A DNA stretch of 64,000 nucleotides from Streptomyces sp. DvalAA-43. GTDB lineage: Bacteria; Actinomycetota; Actinomycetes; Streptomycetales; Streptomycetaceae. The notes beneath the pieces are model-generated. The model ran no database searches. It was given only the letters and a program-made list of their open reading frames with translations, and had not been told where the DNA came from. Location: the NCBI RefSeq assembly GCF_900091725.1, contig NZ_FMBW01000030.1:357938-421937 (forward strand), in the 5' to 3' direction. Shown here piece after piece: positions 17,014 to 25,338 of this stretch (its first letter is position 1; each line of letters opens with the position of its first letter). A program made the position numbers and the translations under genes.

Positions 17014-18171
17014 ATGGCCGATGCCACCGCAGCACACCTTGTCACCACGCACACCGCACCGCTGGACCGTACGCGGGACACGGCCGACGCCCCACGGTTC
17101 CTGCGGTGGCCCGCGCCCCGTGACGGGGAGCCGGCAGCCGGTGCCAGGAAGCCCGCGGCCGGTCGGCGTCTGCTCGTCCAGCGTGGCGACGACGAGCTGG
17201 TCGCGGTCGACCCCGGCACCCCGGACACAGCGGCGGTCCGCTTCCCCGCGCCCTGGCCCCGCCGCTTCGGCAGCTCCACGGTGGCGCCGGACCGCGGCCT
17301 CGCGGTCTTCGCCGGGGTGCACGCGGTGCGCGCGGTGGACCCGTCCGGGGCGGTGCGCTGGGAGGTCGGACACGGGTGCTGGGAGGGCAGCTGCCACACC
17401 CTCCACACCACGTACGAGGAGTACGCGACCGACCGCCGGCATCTGTACGCGGACAGCGGCTCGGCCGTGTTCTCCGCGGACGGGTCGCTCGTGTGGGCCC
17501 ACATCCGCGGCCCTGTCGCCGCGTCCGGACCCGATCCGGAGGCGCTGGACGAGTGGCTGGTCATCGACGCCGCCGACGGGCGGGTCCTCGGCCGGGCGGA
17601 CGCGGAGACGGCGGCGGTCGGCTCGGATCACGTCCCGCACCCCGACCCCGCCCGGATGGGGCTGTGCGTGGGCGAGGGGCAGGACGGGGTGCCGATGCTG
17701 TGGGGCCGCTGGGACGGCGAAAGGCTCACTGTCGAGCGGTTCTGCGACGACGAACGGATCCTGACGGATGTGAGCCCCTCGGGCGAGCGCTTCCTGACGG
17801 TGACTCATTACGAGGAGACGCTCGGCGTGCACCGGATCGACGACGGTTCCGTCCTGTCCGAGCTCGACACCGAGCACGCCGTCCCCCGCCACCCCGGGGC
17901 CGATCCCGACGACCAGGACGCCGACGAGACACTCTGGGACTACGCGTGCGGCTTCCTCGACGAGGAGACCGTCGTCGCCGGTACGTCGGAGCGGGACGAG
18001 GAGTACGGCGAGCCGCGCCACTGGCTGGTGAGCACGGCCGGGGCACCGATGCGGGTGACCACGCAGGTCGCGTACCCGTTCCCGGTGTCCGGCGCGCCCA
18101 CGGCCCTCGGTGACGGCACCTGGTACACGGTGTCGGAGGCCGACGACGCGCTGCATGTGTGGAGCCGGTAG
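17014..18171 (+). CDS. Hypothetical beta-propeller-like protein
   Basis: This 385-residue protein has recurring strand patterns of the PQQ/WD-like propeller type: LLVQRGDDELVAVDPGTP, STVAPDRGLAVFAGVHAVRAVDPSGAVRWE, VFSADGSLVWAHIRGP, TDVSPSGERFLTVTHYEETLGVHRIDDGSVLSELD and GDGTWYTVSEADDALHVWSR. No signal peptide or enzyme motif is visible, so a cytoplasmic scaffold or sensor is possible. The ATG at 17014 has a GAGGG stretch nine bases upstream; an alternative ATG at 16981 would read into the repeat-rich leader. I do not recognise a named family, and the function is unknown. Confidence 0.7.
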   Translation: MADATAAHLVTTHTAPLDRTRDTADAPRFLRWPAPRDGEPAAGARKPAAGRRLLVQRGDDELVAVDPGTPDTAAVRFPAPWPRRFGSSTVAPDRGLAVFAGVHAVRAVDPSGAVRWEVGHGCWEGSCHTLHTTYEEYATDRRHLYADSGSAVFSADGSLVWAHIRGPVAASGPDPEALDEWLVIDAADGRVLGRADAETAAVGSDHVPHPDPARMGLCVGEGQDGVPMLWGRWDGERLTVERFCDDERILTDVSPSGERFLTVTHYEETLGVHRIDDGSVLSELDTEHAVPRHPGADPDDQDADETLWDYACGFLDEETVVAGTSERDEEYGEPRHWLVSTAGAPMRVTTQVAYPFPVSGAPTALGDGTWYTVSEADDALHVWSR

Positions 18172-18239
18172 ACCGGCGGCCCGGTGGACCCGCGACACGC
18201 TGCCGGTGCGGCGGATCCGCGCACTTTAGGATCGCCGCC

Positions 18240-19100
18240 ATGGCCGGACCACGACGCGACACCCGGGGTATCGTCGACGCCCCCTCGCTCTTCGCCCAGG
18301 TACGTTTCCGCCGCCGTGAGCCCGCCGCCGAGCTGCGGCCGTACCTGGAGCACTACTGGCTGATCGACTGGGACCTGTCCGAGCCGTACGCCTCCCACCT
18401 GGTGCCGCACCCCTCCGTGAACCTGGTCTTCCAGCGGTACGGGAGCGGCGACGGACCGGCCCGTGCCGAGGACGGGCAGGCCTTGGAGGACACCCAGGGC
18501 GCCGGGAACGCCGGGTTCGCGGAGGTCTCGGGCATCGGGCTGGAGCTCTTCACCCAGAAGCTGGAGGGCCGGGGCCGGGTCTGCGGGGTGCAGTTCCGGC
18601 CCGGCGGATTCCGGCCGTTCGCACCGGACCGGCCGGTCTCGGAGTGGACGGGGCGGCGACTGCCCGCCGACGAGGTGTTCACCCCGCCCGCCCCGCCGTC
18701 GGACGTCCTCGGCCCGGCGGACGAGGACGCGCGGGTGGCTGCGCTCGACACGTACCTGCTGGCGCTCGGCCCGGAACCGGACCCGCAGGCCGAACGCGCG
18801 ATGGCCCTGGTCGACCTGGTGCGCACGGACCGCACGCTGCGCCGCGTCGACGAACTGGCCAACGCCGAGGGGCTGTCGTCGCGCTCGCTCCAGCGGCTCT
18901 TCGCCGCGTACGTGGGCGTCGGCCCCAAGTGGGTCATCCTCCGCTACCGCATCCACGAGGCGCTGGAGCGGGCCGAGTCGGAGCAGCGGGTGGACTGGGC
19001 GGAGCTCGCGGCGGAGCTGGGCTACAGCGACCAGGCCCATCTGGTCAGGGACTTCACGGCCACGGTCGGCGTACCCCCGACGGCCTTCGCTCCGCACTGA
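18240..19100 (+). CDS. AraC family transcriptional regulator
   Basis: This 286-residue protein has an N-terminal sensing region of the DUF6597 type (LRPYLEHYWLIDWDLSEPYASHLVPHPSVNLVF and FRPGGFRPF, read in parts). The C-terminal AraC-type DNA-binding domain spans residues about 195-280: VDELANAEGLSSRSLQRLFAAYVGVGPKWVI is the first helix-turn-helix, and WAELAAELGYSDQAHLVRDF with VGVPPTAF is the second. The start is the ATG at 18240 (MAGPRRDTRG). The ligand and targets are unknown; the gene stands alone between the propeller-like gene and a GNAT gene on the same strand. Confidence 0.9.
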   Translation: MAGPRRDTRGIVDAPSLFAQVRFRRREPAAELRPYLEHYWLIDWDLSEPYASHLVPHPSVNLVFQRYGSGDGPARAEDGQALEDTQGAGNAGFAEVSGIGLELFTQKLEGRGRVCGVQFRPGGFRPFAPDRPVSEWTGRRLPADEVFTPPAPPSDVLGPADEDARVAALDTYLLALGPEPDPQAERAMALVDLVRTDRTLRRVDELANAEGLSSRSLQRLFAAYVGVGPKWVILRYRIHEALERAESEQRVDWAELAAELGYSDQAHLVRDFTATVGVPPTAFAPH

Positions 19101-19151
19101 TCTCCCGTCGACCGACCGCCCGTTGGCCACGCACCGTCGACCGGCCGCCCG

Positions 19152-19174
19152 TTGTCAGTGGTGCGTCCTACAGT
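19152..19174 (+). promoter_or_regulatory. PafBC-type (RecA-NDp) DNA-damage promoter
   Basis: TTGTCAGTG, 8 bases, then TACAGT exactly fits the LexA-independent DNA-damage promoter motif TTGTCRGTG-N8-TANNNT. The -10 element ends 6 bases before the ATG, so the transcript should be leaderless. The same arrangement recurs at 41029-41051. Confidence 0.75.
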
Positions 19175-19180
19175 TCCGGT

Positions 19181-19747
19181 ATGGAACGCACCGCGTCATC
19201 GCCCGTACGGATCGAGGCCTGGTCGGACACCGACCTGGAGCTGCTCCGCCGTGCCAACGCACCGGAGCTGATGGACCACCTGGGCGGACCCGAGTCGGAG
19301 GAGCAGCTCATAGCCCGCCACGGGCGCTACGTGGCGCTGAGCGCGGACCGCACGGGCCGGGGCAGGATGTTCCGCATCGCCCTGACGGACGGGGACGGGG
19401 ACGAAGCCGTGGGCACGATCGGCTTCTGGGAGCGCACCTGGCAGGGCCAGGAGGTGTACGAGACGGGCTGGGCCGTTCTCCCCGAGTACCAGGGCCTGGG
19501 CATCGCCACGGCCGCGACGACGGCCGTCGCCGAGCAGGCCCGGTCCGCGCGCAAACACCGCTTCCTGCACGCCTACCCGTCCGTGGACAACGGCGCGTCG
19601 AACGCGGTGTGCCGCAAGGCCGGCTTCACCCTGATCGGCACCTGCGACTTCGAGTACCCGCCCGGTCATGCGCTGCTGACGAACGACTGGCGGCTCGACC
19701 TGGAGCCGGGGTCGGACGTGGGGGTGGACACGGCCGGGGGACGCTGA
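19181..19747 (+). CDS. GNAT family N-acetyltransferase, probably DNA-damage induced
   Basis: This 188-residue GNAT protein has the acetyl-CoA loop context VYETGWAVLPEYQGLGIATAATTAV (motif A, Q-x-x-G-x-A form QGLGIA). VDNGASNAVCRKAGFTLIG is motif B, the usual GNAT SN-x-x-x-x-x-x-x-GF signature. The substrate is unknown. The ATG at 19181 is the predicted transcription start given the promoter at 19152-19174, so translation is likely leaderless and no ribosome site is present. The C-terminal tail is flexible (GSDVGVDTAGGR). The promoter suggests induction through PafBC on DNA damage or fluoroquinolone-type stress. Confidence 0.9.
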   Translation: MERTASSPVRIEAWSDTDLELLRRANAPELMDHLGGPESEEQLIARHGRYVALSADRTGRGRMFRIALTDGDGDEAVGTIGFWERTWQGQEVYETGWAVLPEYQGLGIATAATTAVAEQARSARKHRFLHAYPSVDNGASNAVCRKAGFTLIGTCDFEYPPGHALLTNDWRLDLEPGSDVGVDTAGGR

Positions 19748-19936
19748 CCCGGCGTACCGGCCCCCGCGCACCGGCCCCGCGCACCGACTCCCCGGCGGGA
19801 TGCCGCCCGTGCAGGGCCCGTCCGCGACGCCCGAAAACGTTTGACGGTCGGCCCCTCCTCCTGGATATTTATCTGCGCCACGCAGTTTATTCGCGCAACA
19901 GCCATATTTCCTGGCCTCAGAGGGGACACCTCCACC

Positions 19937-20785
19937 ATGCACACACTCGTCACCGGCTGCCGCGGCCGTATCGGCTCCACGCTCGTCTCCCTGCTGCACC
20001 GCGACGGCCACACCGCCCGCGCGGCCTCACGCACCCCCGGAGACCTCGACACCACCGCAGTGCCCGCCGGCGTACCGGTCGTGGCCTGCGATCTCGGCGA
20101 TCCGGCCACCTTCGGCGCCGCCCTCGACGGCGTCGATTCCGTCTTCCTCTACGCCGAGCCGTCCGGCATCGACGCCTTCCTCGCCGCGGCCGAGTCCGCC
20201 GGGGTCGGGCACATCGTGCTGCTCTCCTCCAGCTCGGTCCTCGCGCCGGACGCCCAGGACAACGCGATCGCCGCCTCCCATCGCGCGGTGGAGCAGGCCC
20301 TGACGGCCTCGCCCCTCACCACCACGCTGCTCCGCCCCGGCGCCTTCGCGAGCAACGCCTACCAGTGGGCGCAGTCGGTACGGGCCCATGGCTCGGTCGA
20401 CCTCCCCCACCCCGGCAGCCACAGCAGCCCCATCGACTCCACGGACATCGCCGAGGCCGCCCTCGCCGTTCTCACCGATCCCCGTCTGCGGGGCTCGGCG
20501 TACCACCTGACCGGCCCCGAATCGCTCACCGCCGCCGAGCAGGTCGGCCTGCTGGCGGCGGCGTCCGGACACCCCATCACCGTCAACGCCGTGACCGGGG
20601 CGGCCTGGAAGGAGTCCGTGGCCGCCTTCGTGCCCGAGCCGGTCGCCGACTCGCTGCTCGCGTACGCGGCCGCTTCGGTCGACTCCCCGGCCGAGGTGAC
20701 CGACGACATCGAGAAGCTGACCGGCCACCCGGCCCGTACCTTCGCCGCCTGGGCCGAGGAACACGCCGCCGCCTTCCGCCCCTGA
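19937..20785 (+). CDS. NmrA-like NAD(P)-binding protein
   Basis: This 282-residue atypical SDR has the N-terminal dinucleotide fold HTLVTGCRGRIGSTLVSLL, followed by VFLYAEPSGIDAFLAAAESAGVGHIVLLSSSSVL and LRPGAFASNAYQW. These are NmrA/quinone oxidoreductase-2-like features. No Tyr-x-x-x-Lys catalytic pair is evident, in line with a redox sensor or a non-classical reductase. The ATG at 19937 (MHTLVTG) has AGAGGGGA nine bases upstream; the longer open frame starting at 19841 crosses an AT-rich promoter-like stretch and is not favoured. Confidence 0.88.
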   Translation: MHTLVTGCRGRIGSTLVSLLHRDGHTARAASRTPGDLDTTAVPAGVPVVACDLGDPATFGAALDGVDSVFLYAEPSGIDAFLAAAESAGVGHIVLLSSSSVLAPDAQDNAIAASHRAVEQALTASPLTTTLLRPGAFASNAYQWAQSVRAHGSVDLPHPGSHSSPIDSTDIAEAALAVLTDPRLRGSAYHLTGPESLTAAEQVGLLAAASGHPITVNAVTGAAWKESVAAFVPEPVADSLLAYAAASVDSPAEVTDDIEKLTGHPARTFAAWAEEHAAAFRP

Positions 20786-20905
20786 GCCCGTCCGGCGCAC
20801 CACCCAGCGGACGCACTGGATCCTGTGCGCCCAGCGGGCCCGGCGCGCGCACAGGCGGCCGAAACCCCCTGGCCGCCCCGCCCCGGCCGATGACATCCTG
20901 GCGGG

Positions 20906-21721
20906 GTGAACGGACCGGAGATCCACCTCGAAGTCGCCCCCGAGCTGCGACTCTTCGTCGCGCACGAACGCCGCCGGGGACGCACGGCCGTCACCACCGA
21001 CGGCTCCTCCACCCTCGGCCATGTAGTGGAGTCGCTCGGCATCCCGCTCACCGAGGCCGGACAGATCCTGGTCGACGGCCGGCCCGTGCCCGTCTCGCAC
21101 ATCCCGGGAGCCGGTGAGCTGGTCGAGGTGCGGGCCGTGGAGCGCCCCCAGCACGTCCCGGGCGCACCCCTGCGGTTCCTGCTAGACGTCCACCTCGGCA
21201 CGCTGGCCCGGCGGCTGCGGCTGCTGGGCGTGGACGCGGCGTACGAGAGCGAGGACATCGGCGATCCCGCGCTGGCCGCCCGGTCGGCGGACGAGCGGCG
21301 CGTCCTGCTCTCACGGGACCGCGGGCTGCTGCACCGGCGGGAGATCTGGGCCGGGGCGTATGTCTACAGCGACCGACCGGACGACCAACTCCGGGATGTT
21401 CTGGGCCGGTTCGCCCCGCACCTCGCACCCTGGACCAGGTGCACCGCCTGCAACGGCCCACTGAAGACGGCCGACAAGGACACGGTCAGCGACCACCTGG
21501 AGCACGGCACCCGTAACTCGTACGACGTCTTCGCGCAGTGCACGGAGTGCGACCGCGTCTACTGGCGGGGCGCCCACCACGCCCGCCTGGAGGCGATCGT
21601 CACGGAGGCGCTCCACGAATTCGCGCCCGCGTCCGCGGATGCGCCTGCGGGCACGCCCACGGATGCGTCCACCGGTGCGCCTGCGGGCACGCCCACGTCG
21701 GCGTCCGTGGACGGCGTGTAA
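20906..21721 (+). CDS. Mut7-C RNase domain protein with N-terminal ubiquitin-like fold
   Basis: This 271-residue protein has an N-terminal beta-grasp-like region of about 85 residues (VEVRAVERPQ at its end). The Mut7-C (PIN-like) RNase domain follows: RFLLDVHLGTLARRLRLLGVDAAYESEDIGD, then RRVLLSRDRGLLHRR. A zinc-ribbon holds CTAC and CTEC cysteine pairs around residues 180-215. The acidic residues D96, D124 and D142 (approximate) fit the PIN-type active site. The tail repeats APAGTPTDAS-like units and is probably disordered. The GTG start at 20906 follows a GGCGGGG run. Bacterial family members are thought to act on RNA, but no target is known. Confidence 0.9.
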   Translation: MNGPEIHLEVAPELRLFVAHERRRGRTAVTTDGSSTLGHVVESLGIPLTEAGQILVDGRPVPVSHIPGAGELVEVRAVERPQHVPGAPLRFLLDVHLGTLARRLRLLGVDAAYESEDIGDPALAARSADERRVLLSRDRGLLHRREIWAGAYVYSDRPDDQLRDVLGRFAPHLAPWTRCTACNGPLKTADKDTVSDHLEHGTRNSYDVFAQCTECDRVYWRGAHHARLEAIVTEALHEFAPASADAPAGTPTDASTGAPAGTPTSASVDGV

Positions 21722-21736
21722 CCCCGGGGAGCGGCG

Positions 21737-22243
21737 TCAGCCCCGCCCGGCGGCGGCCGTCGTATCGCCGCCCTCCCGAAGGACCTCGGCCTGGCGCGCG
21801 CTCAGTTCGACCGTCCGCCGCATATGGGTGATGAGCAGGGCCACTTCATCGTCGTCGTAGGCCTCGAACATCGCCGCCCACGCCCCGTTCAGCCGCTCCC
21901 ACACCGCGCCGATCTCCGCCATCCGCCCCGGCACGGTCGTGACGAGCACCCGCCGCCGGTCGACGGTGTCCCGCTCGCGCGTCACGTACCCGCCCCGCTC
22001 CAGCCGGTCGACCAGCCGGGTCGCCGAGCCCGTGGTCAGCCCGGTCAGCTCCGCGATGCGGCCCGTGGTGACCGGCGCCGCCTCCAGACCGAGCAGGTTG
22101 AGGCACTGGAGATCGGTCGGGTGGAGCCGCAGGTGGTCCGCGACGGCCTGGTTGAAGAGCGCGTACGCGGCCATGTAGCGGCGTGACTCGACGGTCAGCT
22201 CGGCCATCAGCGCACTGCGGCGGGGCTGGGACTTCTGCGACAT
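21737..22243 (-). CDS. MarR family transcriptional regulator
   Basis: This 168-residue protein has a central winged helix-turn-helix: LQCLNLLGLEAAPVTTGRIAELTGLTTGSATRLVDRLERGGYVTRERDTVDRRRVLVTTV (given in parts across residues 45-105). It includes the wing DxRxR-type DTVDRRRV. Long helices at both ends form the dimer interface. MarR proteins usually repress neighbouring efflux or detoxification genes in response to phenolic ligands. The adjacent TetR gene lies upstream on the same strand with about 70 bases between. No clear palindrome is visible in front of this gene. Start ATG is at 22241-22243. Confidence 0.92.
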   Translation of the reverse strand: MSQKSQPRRSALMAELTVESRRYMAAYALFNQAVADHLRLHPTDLQCLNLLGLEAAPVTTGRIAELTGLTTGSATRLVDRLERGGYVTRERDTVDRRRVLVTTVPGRMAEIGAVWERLNGAWAAMFEAYDDDEVALLITHMRRTVELSARQAEVLREGGDTTAAAGRG

Positions 22244-22315
22244 GCAGAGAGTGTACGGAGCAGACAACCCACCCATCCGTCCCCGAGGGGCCGCCCTGCC
22301 CCGAAGCGGCCGCCC

Positions 22316-22888
22316 CTACGGCGTCTCGGCGGTCAGATAGCGCTGGACGGTGGGCGCGAGCCAGGCGATCACCTCGTCGCGCGACATCTCGACGGCCGGC
22401 CCGAACCGCAGCACATAGCGCGTGAGCGCCATCCCGAGTATCTGTGAGGCGACGAGCGCCGCGCGGCGCGACGCCTCGCCCGGAACGGGGCAGACACCGG
22501 CCGTGACCGCACCGATCTGCTCGGCGAAGACCGCCCTCATCCGCTCCGCACCCGCCTCGTTGGTGACGCCGACCCTGAGCATGGCCGTGAGCACGCCGTC
22601 CCCCTCCCAGCGGTCCAGGAAATGCCCGACGAGGACCGCACCGACATGCTTGCCCGGCAGCGCCCCCAGCTCGGGCAACCGCAGGTCGATCGCGGAGGCG
22701 GCGACGAACAGCCCCTCCTTGTTGCCGTAGTAGCGCATGACCATCGACGGGTCGATGTTCGCGTCCCGGGCGATGGCCCGGATGGTCGCGCGCTCGTACC
22801 CGTCGGCGGCGAACCGGTCCCGCGCGGCGTCGAGAATCGCGGCCTTGGTGGCGTCCGAACGGCGGGGCGGGGCGGCGGGTTTCGTCAT
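22316..22888 (-). CDS. TetR family regulator of the divergent FAD monooxygenase
   Basis: This 190-residue protein has the TetR DNA-binding domain AAILDAARDRFAADGYERATIRAIARDANIDPSMVMRYYGNKEGLF (residues 15-60, quoted in parts), with the recognition helix around PSMVMRYYGNK. The C-terminal TetR_C-like domain ends IAWLAPTVQRYLTAE. Four adjoining 14-bp operator-like sites lie in the spacer between it and the FAD monooxygenase gene, so it probably represses that gene and itself. The inducer is unknown and may be an aromatic substrate of the monooxygenase. Confidence 0.92.
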   Translation of the reverse strand: MTKPAAPPRRSDATKAAILDAARDRFAADGYERATIRAIARDANIDPSMVMRYYGNKEGLFVAASAIDLRLPELGALPGKHVGAVLVGHFLDRWEGDGVLTAMLRVGVTNEAGAERMRAVFAEQIGAVTAGVCPVPGEASRRAALVASQILGMALTRYVLRFGPAVEMSRDEVIAWLAPTVQRYLTAETP

Positions 22889-22889
22889 G

Positions 22890-22973
22890 CCAACAAATGT
22901 AGGCCAACGAGCGTTGACATGCCAGCCGCGCCGGGTCTACCGTTGCCAACAAGCGTTGACCAACATGCGTTGG
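22890..22973. promoter_or_regulatory. Array of four 14-bp TetR operator-like sites
   Basis: CCAACGAGCGTTGA (22904-22917), CCAACAAGCGTTGA (22946-22959) and CCAACATGCGTTGG (22960-22973) share the dyad CCAAC-N4-GTTGG. A weaker copy, CCAACAAATGTAGG, is at 22890-22903. The sites form two abutting pairs offset by 42 bases, exactly three site lengths. Confidence 0.75.
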
Positions 22974-23065
22974 CACGTGATGGCACAAGGGTGACAGCAG
23001 AGAACCGTCGAGAGCCGACAGCACGAGAGCCGACAGCAGACAACAAGCACCAGGCACCAGACGAC

Positions 23066-23093
23066 AGGCAGCAGGCAGCAGGCAGCAGGCAGC
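23066..23093. repeat. 7-bp tandem repeat AGGCAGC, four copies
   Basis: Four perfect AGGCAGC units are followed by AGATG. They sit in the leader of the monooxygenase gene, 26 bases before its start codon, in a purine-rich stretch (23000-23100) that also repeats GAGAGCCGACAGC. Copy-number slippage could change the leader length. Confidence 0.85.
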
Positions 23094-23118
23094 AGATGAA
23101 CGGGCCCAGGAGGCAGAC

Positions 23119-24576
23119 ATGACCACCACCCCGAGCACCGCACCCGAGACCGTCGACGTACTCGTCGTGGGCGCGGGCCCCACCGGCCTGCTGCTCGCGG
23201 GGGATCTCGCAGCCCAGGGCGTCTCCGTCATGCTCGTGGAGCGCCGCCCGCACAGAACGAGCAACATGACGCGCGCCTTCGCCGTACACGCCCGCACGCT
23301 CGAACTGCTCGACAGCCGCGGCCTGGCCGACGAGCTGATCGGAACGGGCACCACGCTCACCTCCCTGCGCTTCTTCGGCGAGCTGTCGCTCGACCTCACC
23401 CGGCTGCGCACCCGCTTCCCCTTCGTGCTGATCACCCCGCAGTACGAGGTGGAGCGCGTGCTGGAGGACCGGGCCCGCACCGCCGGCGTCCACTTCCGGT
23501 ACGACACGGAGCTGACCGGGCTCCGGCAGAACGCCGCGCCGGAATCCGTCACCGCCGAACTGCGCGAGGCGGACGGCAGCCGGACCGACCTCACCGCCCG
23601 CTACCTCGTCGGCACCGACGGAATGCGCAGCTCCGTGCGCCATGCGCTCGGCCTCCCCTTCCCCGGCAGATCCGTGATCCGGTCGATGGCCCTCGCCGAC
23701 GTCCGGCTCACCGAGGAGCCGGGCGATGTCCTGACGGTGAGCGGCGTGGGGGACGCCTTCGCCTTCATCGCGCCCTTCGGTGACGGCTGGTACCGCGTGA
23801 TGGGCTGGAGTCACGCGCACCAGGCCGCCGACAGCGACCCCGTCGAGCTCGACGAGGTGCGCGAGATCACCCGCCGCGCCCTCGGCAGCGACTACGGCAT
23901 GCACGACGCCCGCTGGATCTCCCGCTTCCACAGCGACGAACGCCAGGTGCCGTCCTACCGCACCGGCCGGGTCTTCCTCGCCGGGGACGCCGCGCACGTC
24001 CACTCGCCCGCCGGCGGCCAGGGCATGAACACCGGGCTCCAGGACGCCGCCAACCTCTCCTGGAAGCTCGCCGCGGTGGTCCGGAACCAGTCGGCCGACC
24101 CGGAAGCGCTCCTCGACAGCTACCAGGCCGAACGGCACCCGGTCGGCACGAGCGTGCTCCGCTCCAGCGGCGCGCTGGCCCGCCTCGCCATGGCCCGCAC
24201 CCCGCTCCAGCGGACGGTCAGGGGCCTCGCCGCCAGGGCACTGTCCACGCTCCGGCCCATCTCCGACAAGGCCATCGGCATGGTCTCCGGCATCTCGATC
24301 GCCTACCGGGCCCCGCGCGGCGCGCACCCCCTGACCGCGAAGCGCGCCCCGGACCTGAGCCTGCGGGAGGGCCGCCTGCACCAGCTGCTGCGCGACGGGA
24401 CATTCGTCCTCGTCACTCCCCCCGGCACCGCTGCTCCGGCATCACCCACCCCGCTGGTGCACGCCCACTGGCAGAGCGACCGCACCACCACACTGCTCGT
24501 CCGCCCCGACGGCTACATCGCCTGGGCGAGCGACCACACCGACCCTGCGGCCCTGCGCGCCGCACTCACCCGGTGA
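23119..24576 (+). CDS. FAD-dependent aromatic monooxygenase (PheA/TfdB/MhpA-like)
   Basis: This 485-residue class A flavoprotein hydroxylase has the FAD-binding fingerprint VLVVGAGPTGLLLAGDLAAQG at residues 14-34. It has the DG motif YLVGTDGMRSSVRHALG near 165 and the second FAD signature FLAGDAAHVHSPAGGQGMNTGLQDAANL near 290. Such enzymes insert one oxygen atom into phenolic or polyketide rings using NAD(P)H. The C-terminal thioredoxin-like domain is short. The gene is divergent from a TetR gene with an operator array between them, so it is probably inducible by its substrate. It may serve detoxification or resistance; tailoring in biosynthesis is less likely because no cluster surrounds it. 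Confidence 0.93.
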   Translation: MTTTPSTAPETVDVLVVGAGPTGLLLAGDLAAQGVSVMLVERRPHRTSNMTRAFAVHARTLELLDSRGLADELIGTGTTLTSLRFFGELSLDLTRLRTRFPFVLITPQYEVERVLEDRARTAGVHFRYDTELTGLRQNAAPESVTAELREADGSRTDLTARYLVGTDGMRSSVRHALGLPFPGRSVIRSMALADVRLTEEPGDVLTVSGVGDAFAFIAPFGDGWYRVMGWSHAHQAADSDPVELDEVREITRRALGSDYGMHDARWISRFHSDERQVPSYRTGRVFLAGDAAHVHSPAGGQGMNTGLQDAANLSWKLAAVVRNQSADPEALLDSYQAERHPVGTSVLRSSGALARLAMARTPLQRTVRGLAARALSTLRPISDKAIGMVSGISIAYRAPRGAHPLTAKRAPDLSLREGRLHQLLRDGTFVLVTPPGTAAPASPTPLVHAHWQSDRTTTLLVRPDGYIAWASDHTDPAALRAALTR

Positions 24577-24602
24577 ACCCGGGCCGTGCGTACCGACCGG
24601 GC

Positions 24603-25235
24603 TCAGAACACGTACTCGTCCCCGGTGGCCAGAGCCAGCACTTCGTGGTCGTTGTTCTCCGGGTTCCGGTCGGCCGCGCCGCCGTTCCACAGCGTGTCGA
24701 CCCACACGACGACCTCGTCCGGCCGCCCCGCGAGCCGCAGTTCAAAGGCGAGCAGCCGCTCCTGCGCCCCATCGGCGCGCAGCGCCCCCGTCCGGCACAG
24801 CACGGTCCACCGGTCGGTCTGCAGACAGTTCCGCGGGAGTTCCTGCCGTTCGGCGAGCGCCACCGACGTCCGCACGCGCACGGTCACCCCCGCCAGGCTC
24901 GCCGGACCGTGGTTCTCGGTCCGCACCCGGACCGCGAGCCCCGCATCCCACAACACGACATGCCCGTGGTGCGACACATCGGCCTCGGGCACGATCGCCG
25001 CAACGGGCGCAACGCGCCCGGCGGACGCAACGCGCTCGGCGGACGTGGCGGGCTCGACAGACGCAGCGGGCTCGACAGACGCAGCGGGCGCGGCGGGCAG
25101 GGCGGGCGCAGCAACCGCGACGGCCCCCGCCCCCAGCACCGCGGTCACGGACAGCACCACCGCCGAGGCCACTGCCGAAGCCACCACCGAGGCCGTCGCG
25201 GAGACGGCCCGTGCGGCTCTACGTGTCACTACCAT
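24603..25235 (-). CDS. Hypothetical secreted protein
   Basis: This 210-residue protein starts MVVTRRAARAVSATASVVAS, followed by a long Ala/Val-rich hydrophobic segment that looks like a Sec signal peptide ending near AVAAPALPAAP. A short repeat region (PAASVEPAASVEPATSAERVAS) comes next, from an 18-base direct repeat in the DNA near 25045-25090. The mature domain (VSHHGHVVLWDAGLAVRVRTENHGPASLAGVTVRV) looks like a beta-sandwich of the kind seen in DUF11/CARDB-like extracellular domains. It contains one likely disulfide pair (NCLQTDRWTVLCRTG). No enzyme motif is visible. Confidence 0.75.
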   Translation of the reverse strand: MVVTRRAARAVSATASVVASAVASAVVLSVTAVLGAGAVAVAAPALPAAPAASVEPAASVEPATSAERVASAGRVAPVAAIVPEADVSHHGHVVLWDAGLAVRVRTENHGPASLAGVTVRVRTSVALAERQELPRNCLQTDRWTVLCRTGALRADGAQERLLAFELRLAGRPDEVVVWVDTLWNGGAADRNPENNDHEVLALATGDEYVF

Positions 25236-25338
25236 GCCCCGAAGATACAGATCACCCCGAATCATCCCTATTTACCGACCGGTTCGGCGCGCTCCCCCAC
25301 TCATTCAGCCCCTCGCTCCCGCATGAAACGCTGACTCC

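Noticed and set aside
14818..18171. 1117-aa plus-strand open frame
   Set aside because: It runs through the Acg-like and USP genes in another frame and is Arg/Pro-rich there. Only its last 385 residues (from 17014) look coding.
18463..21117. 884-aa plus-strand open frame
   Set aside because: It overlaps AraC, GNAT and NmrA genes that have clear motifs in other frames.
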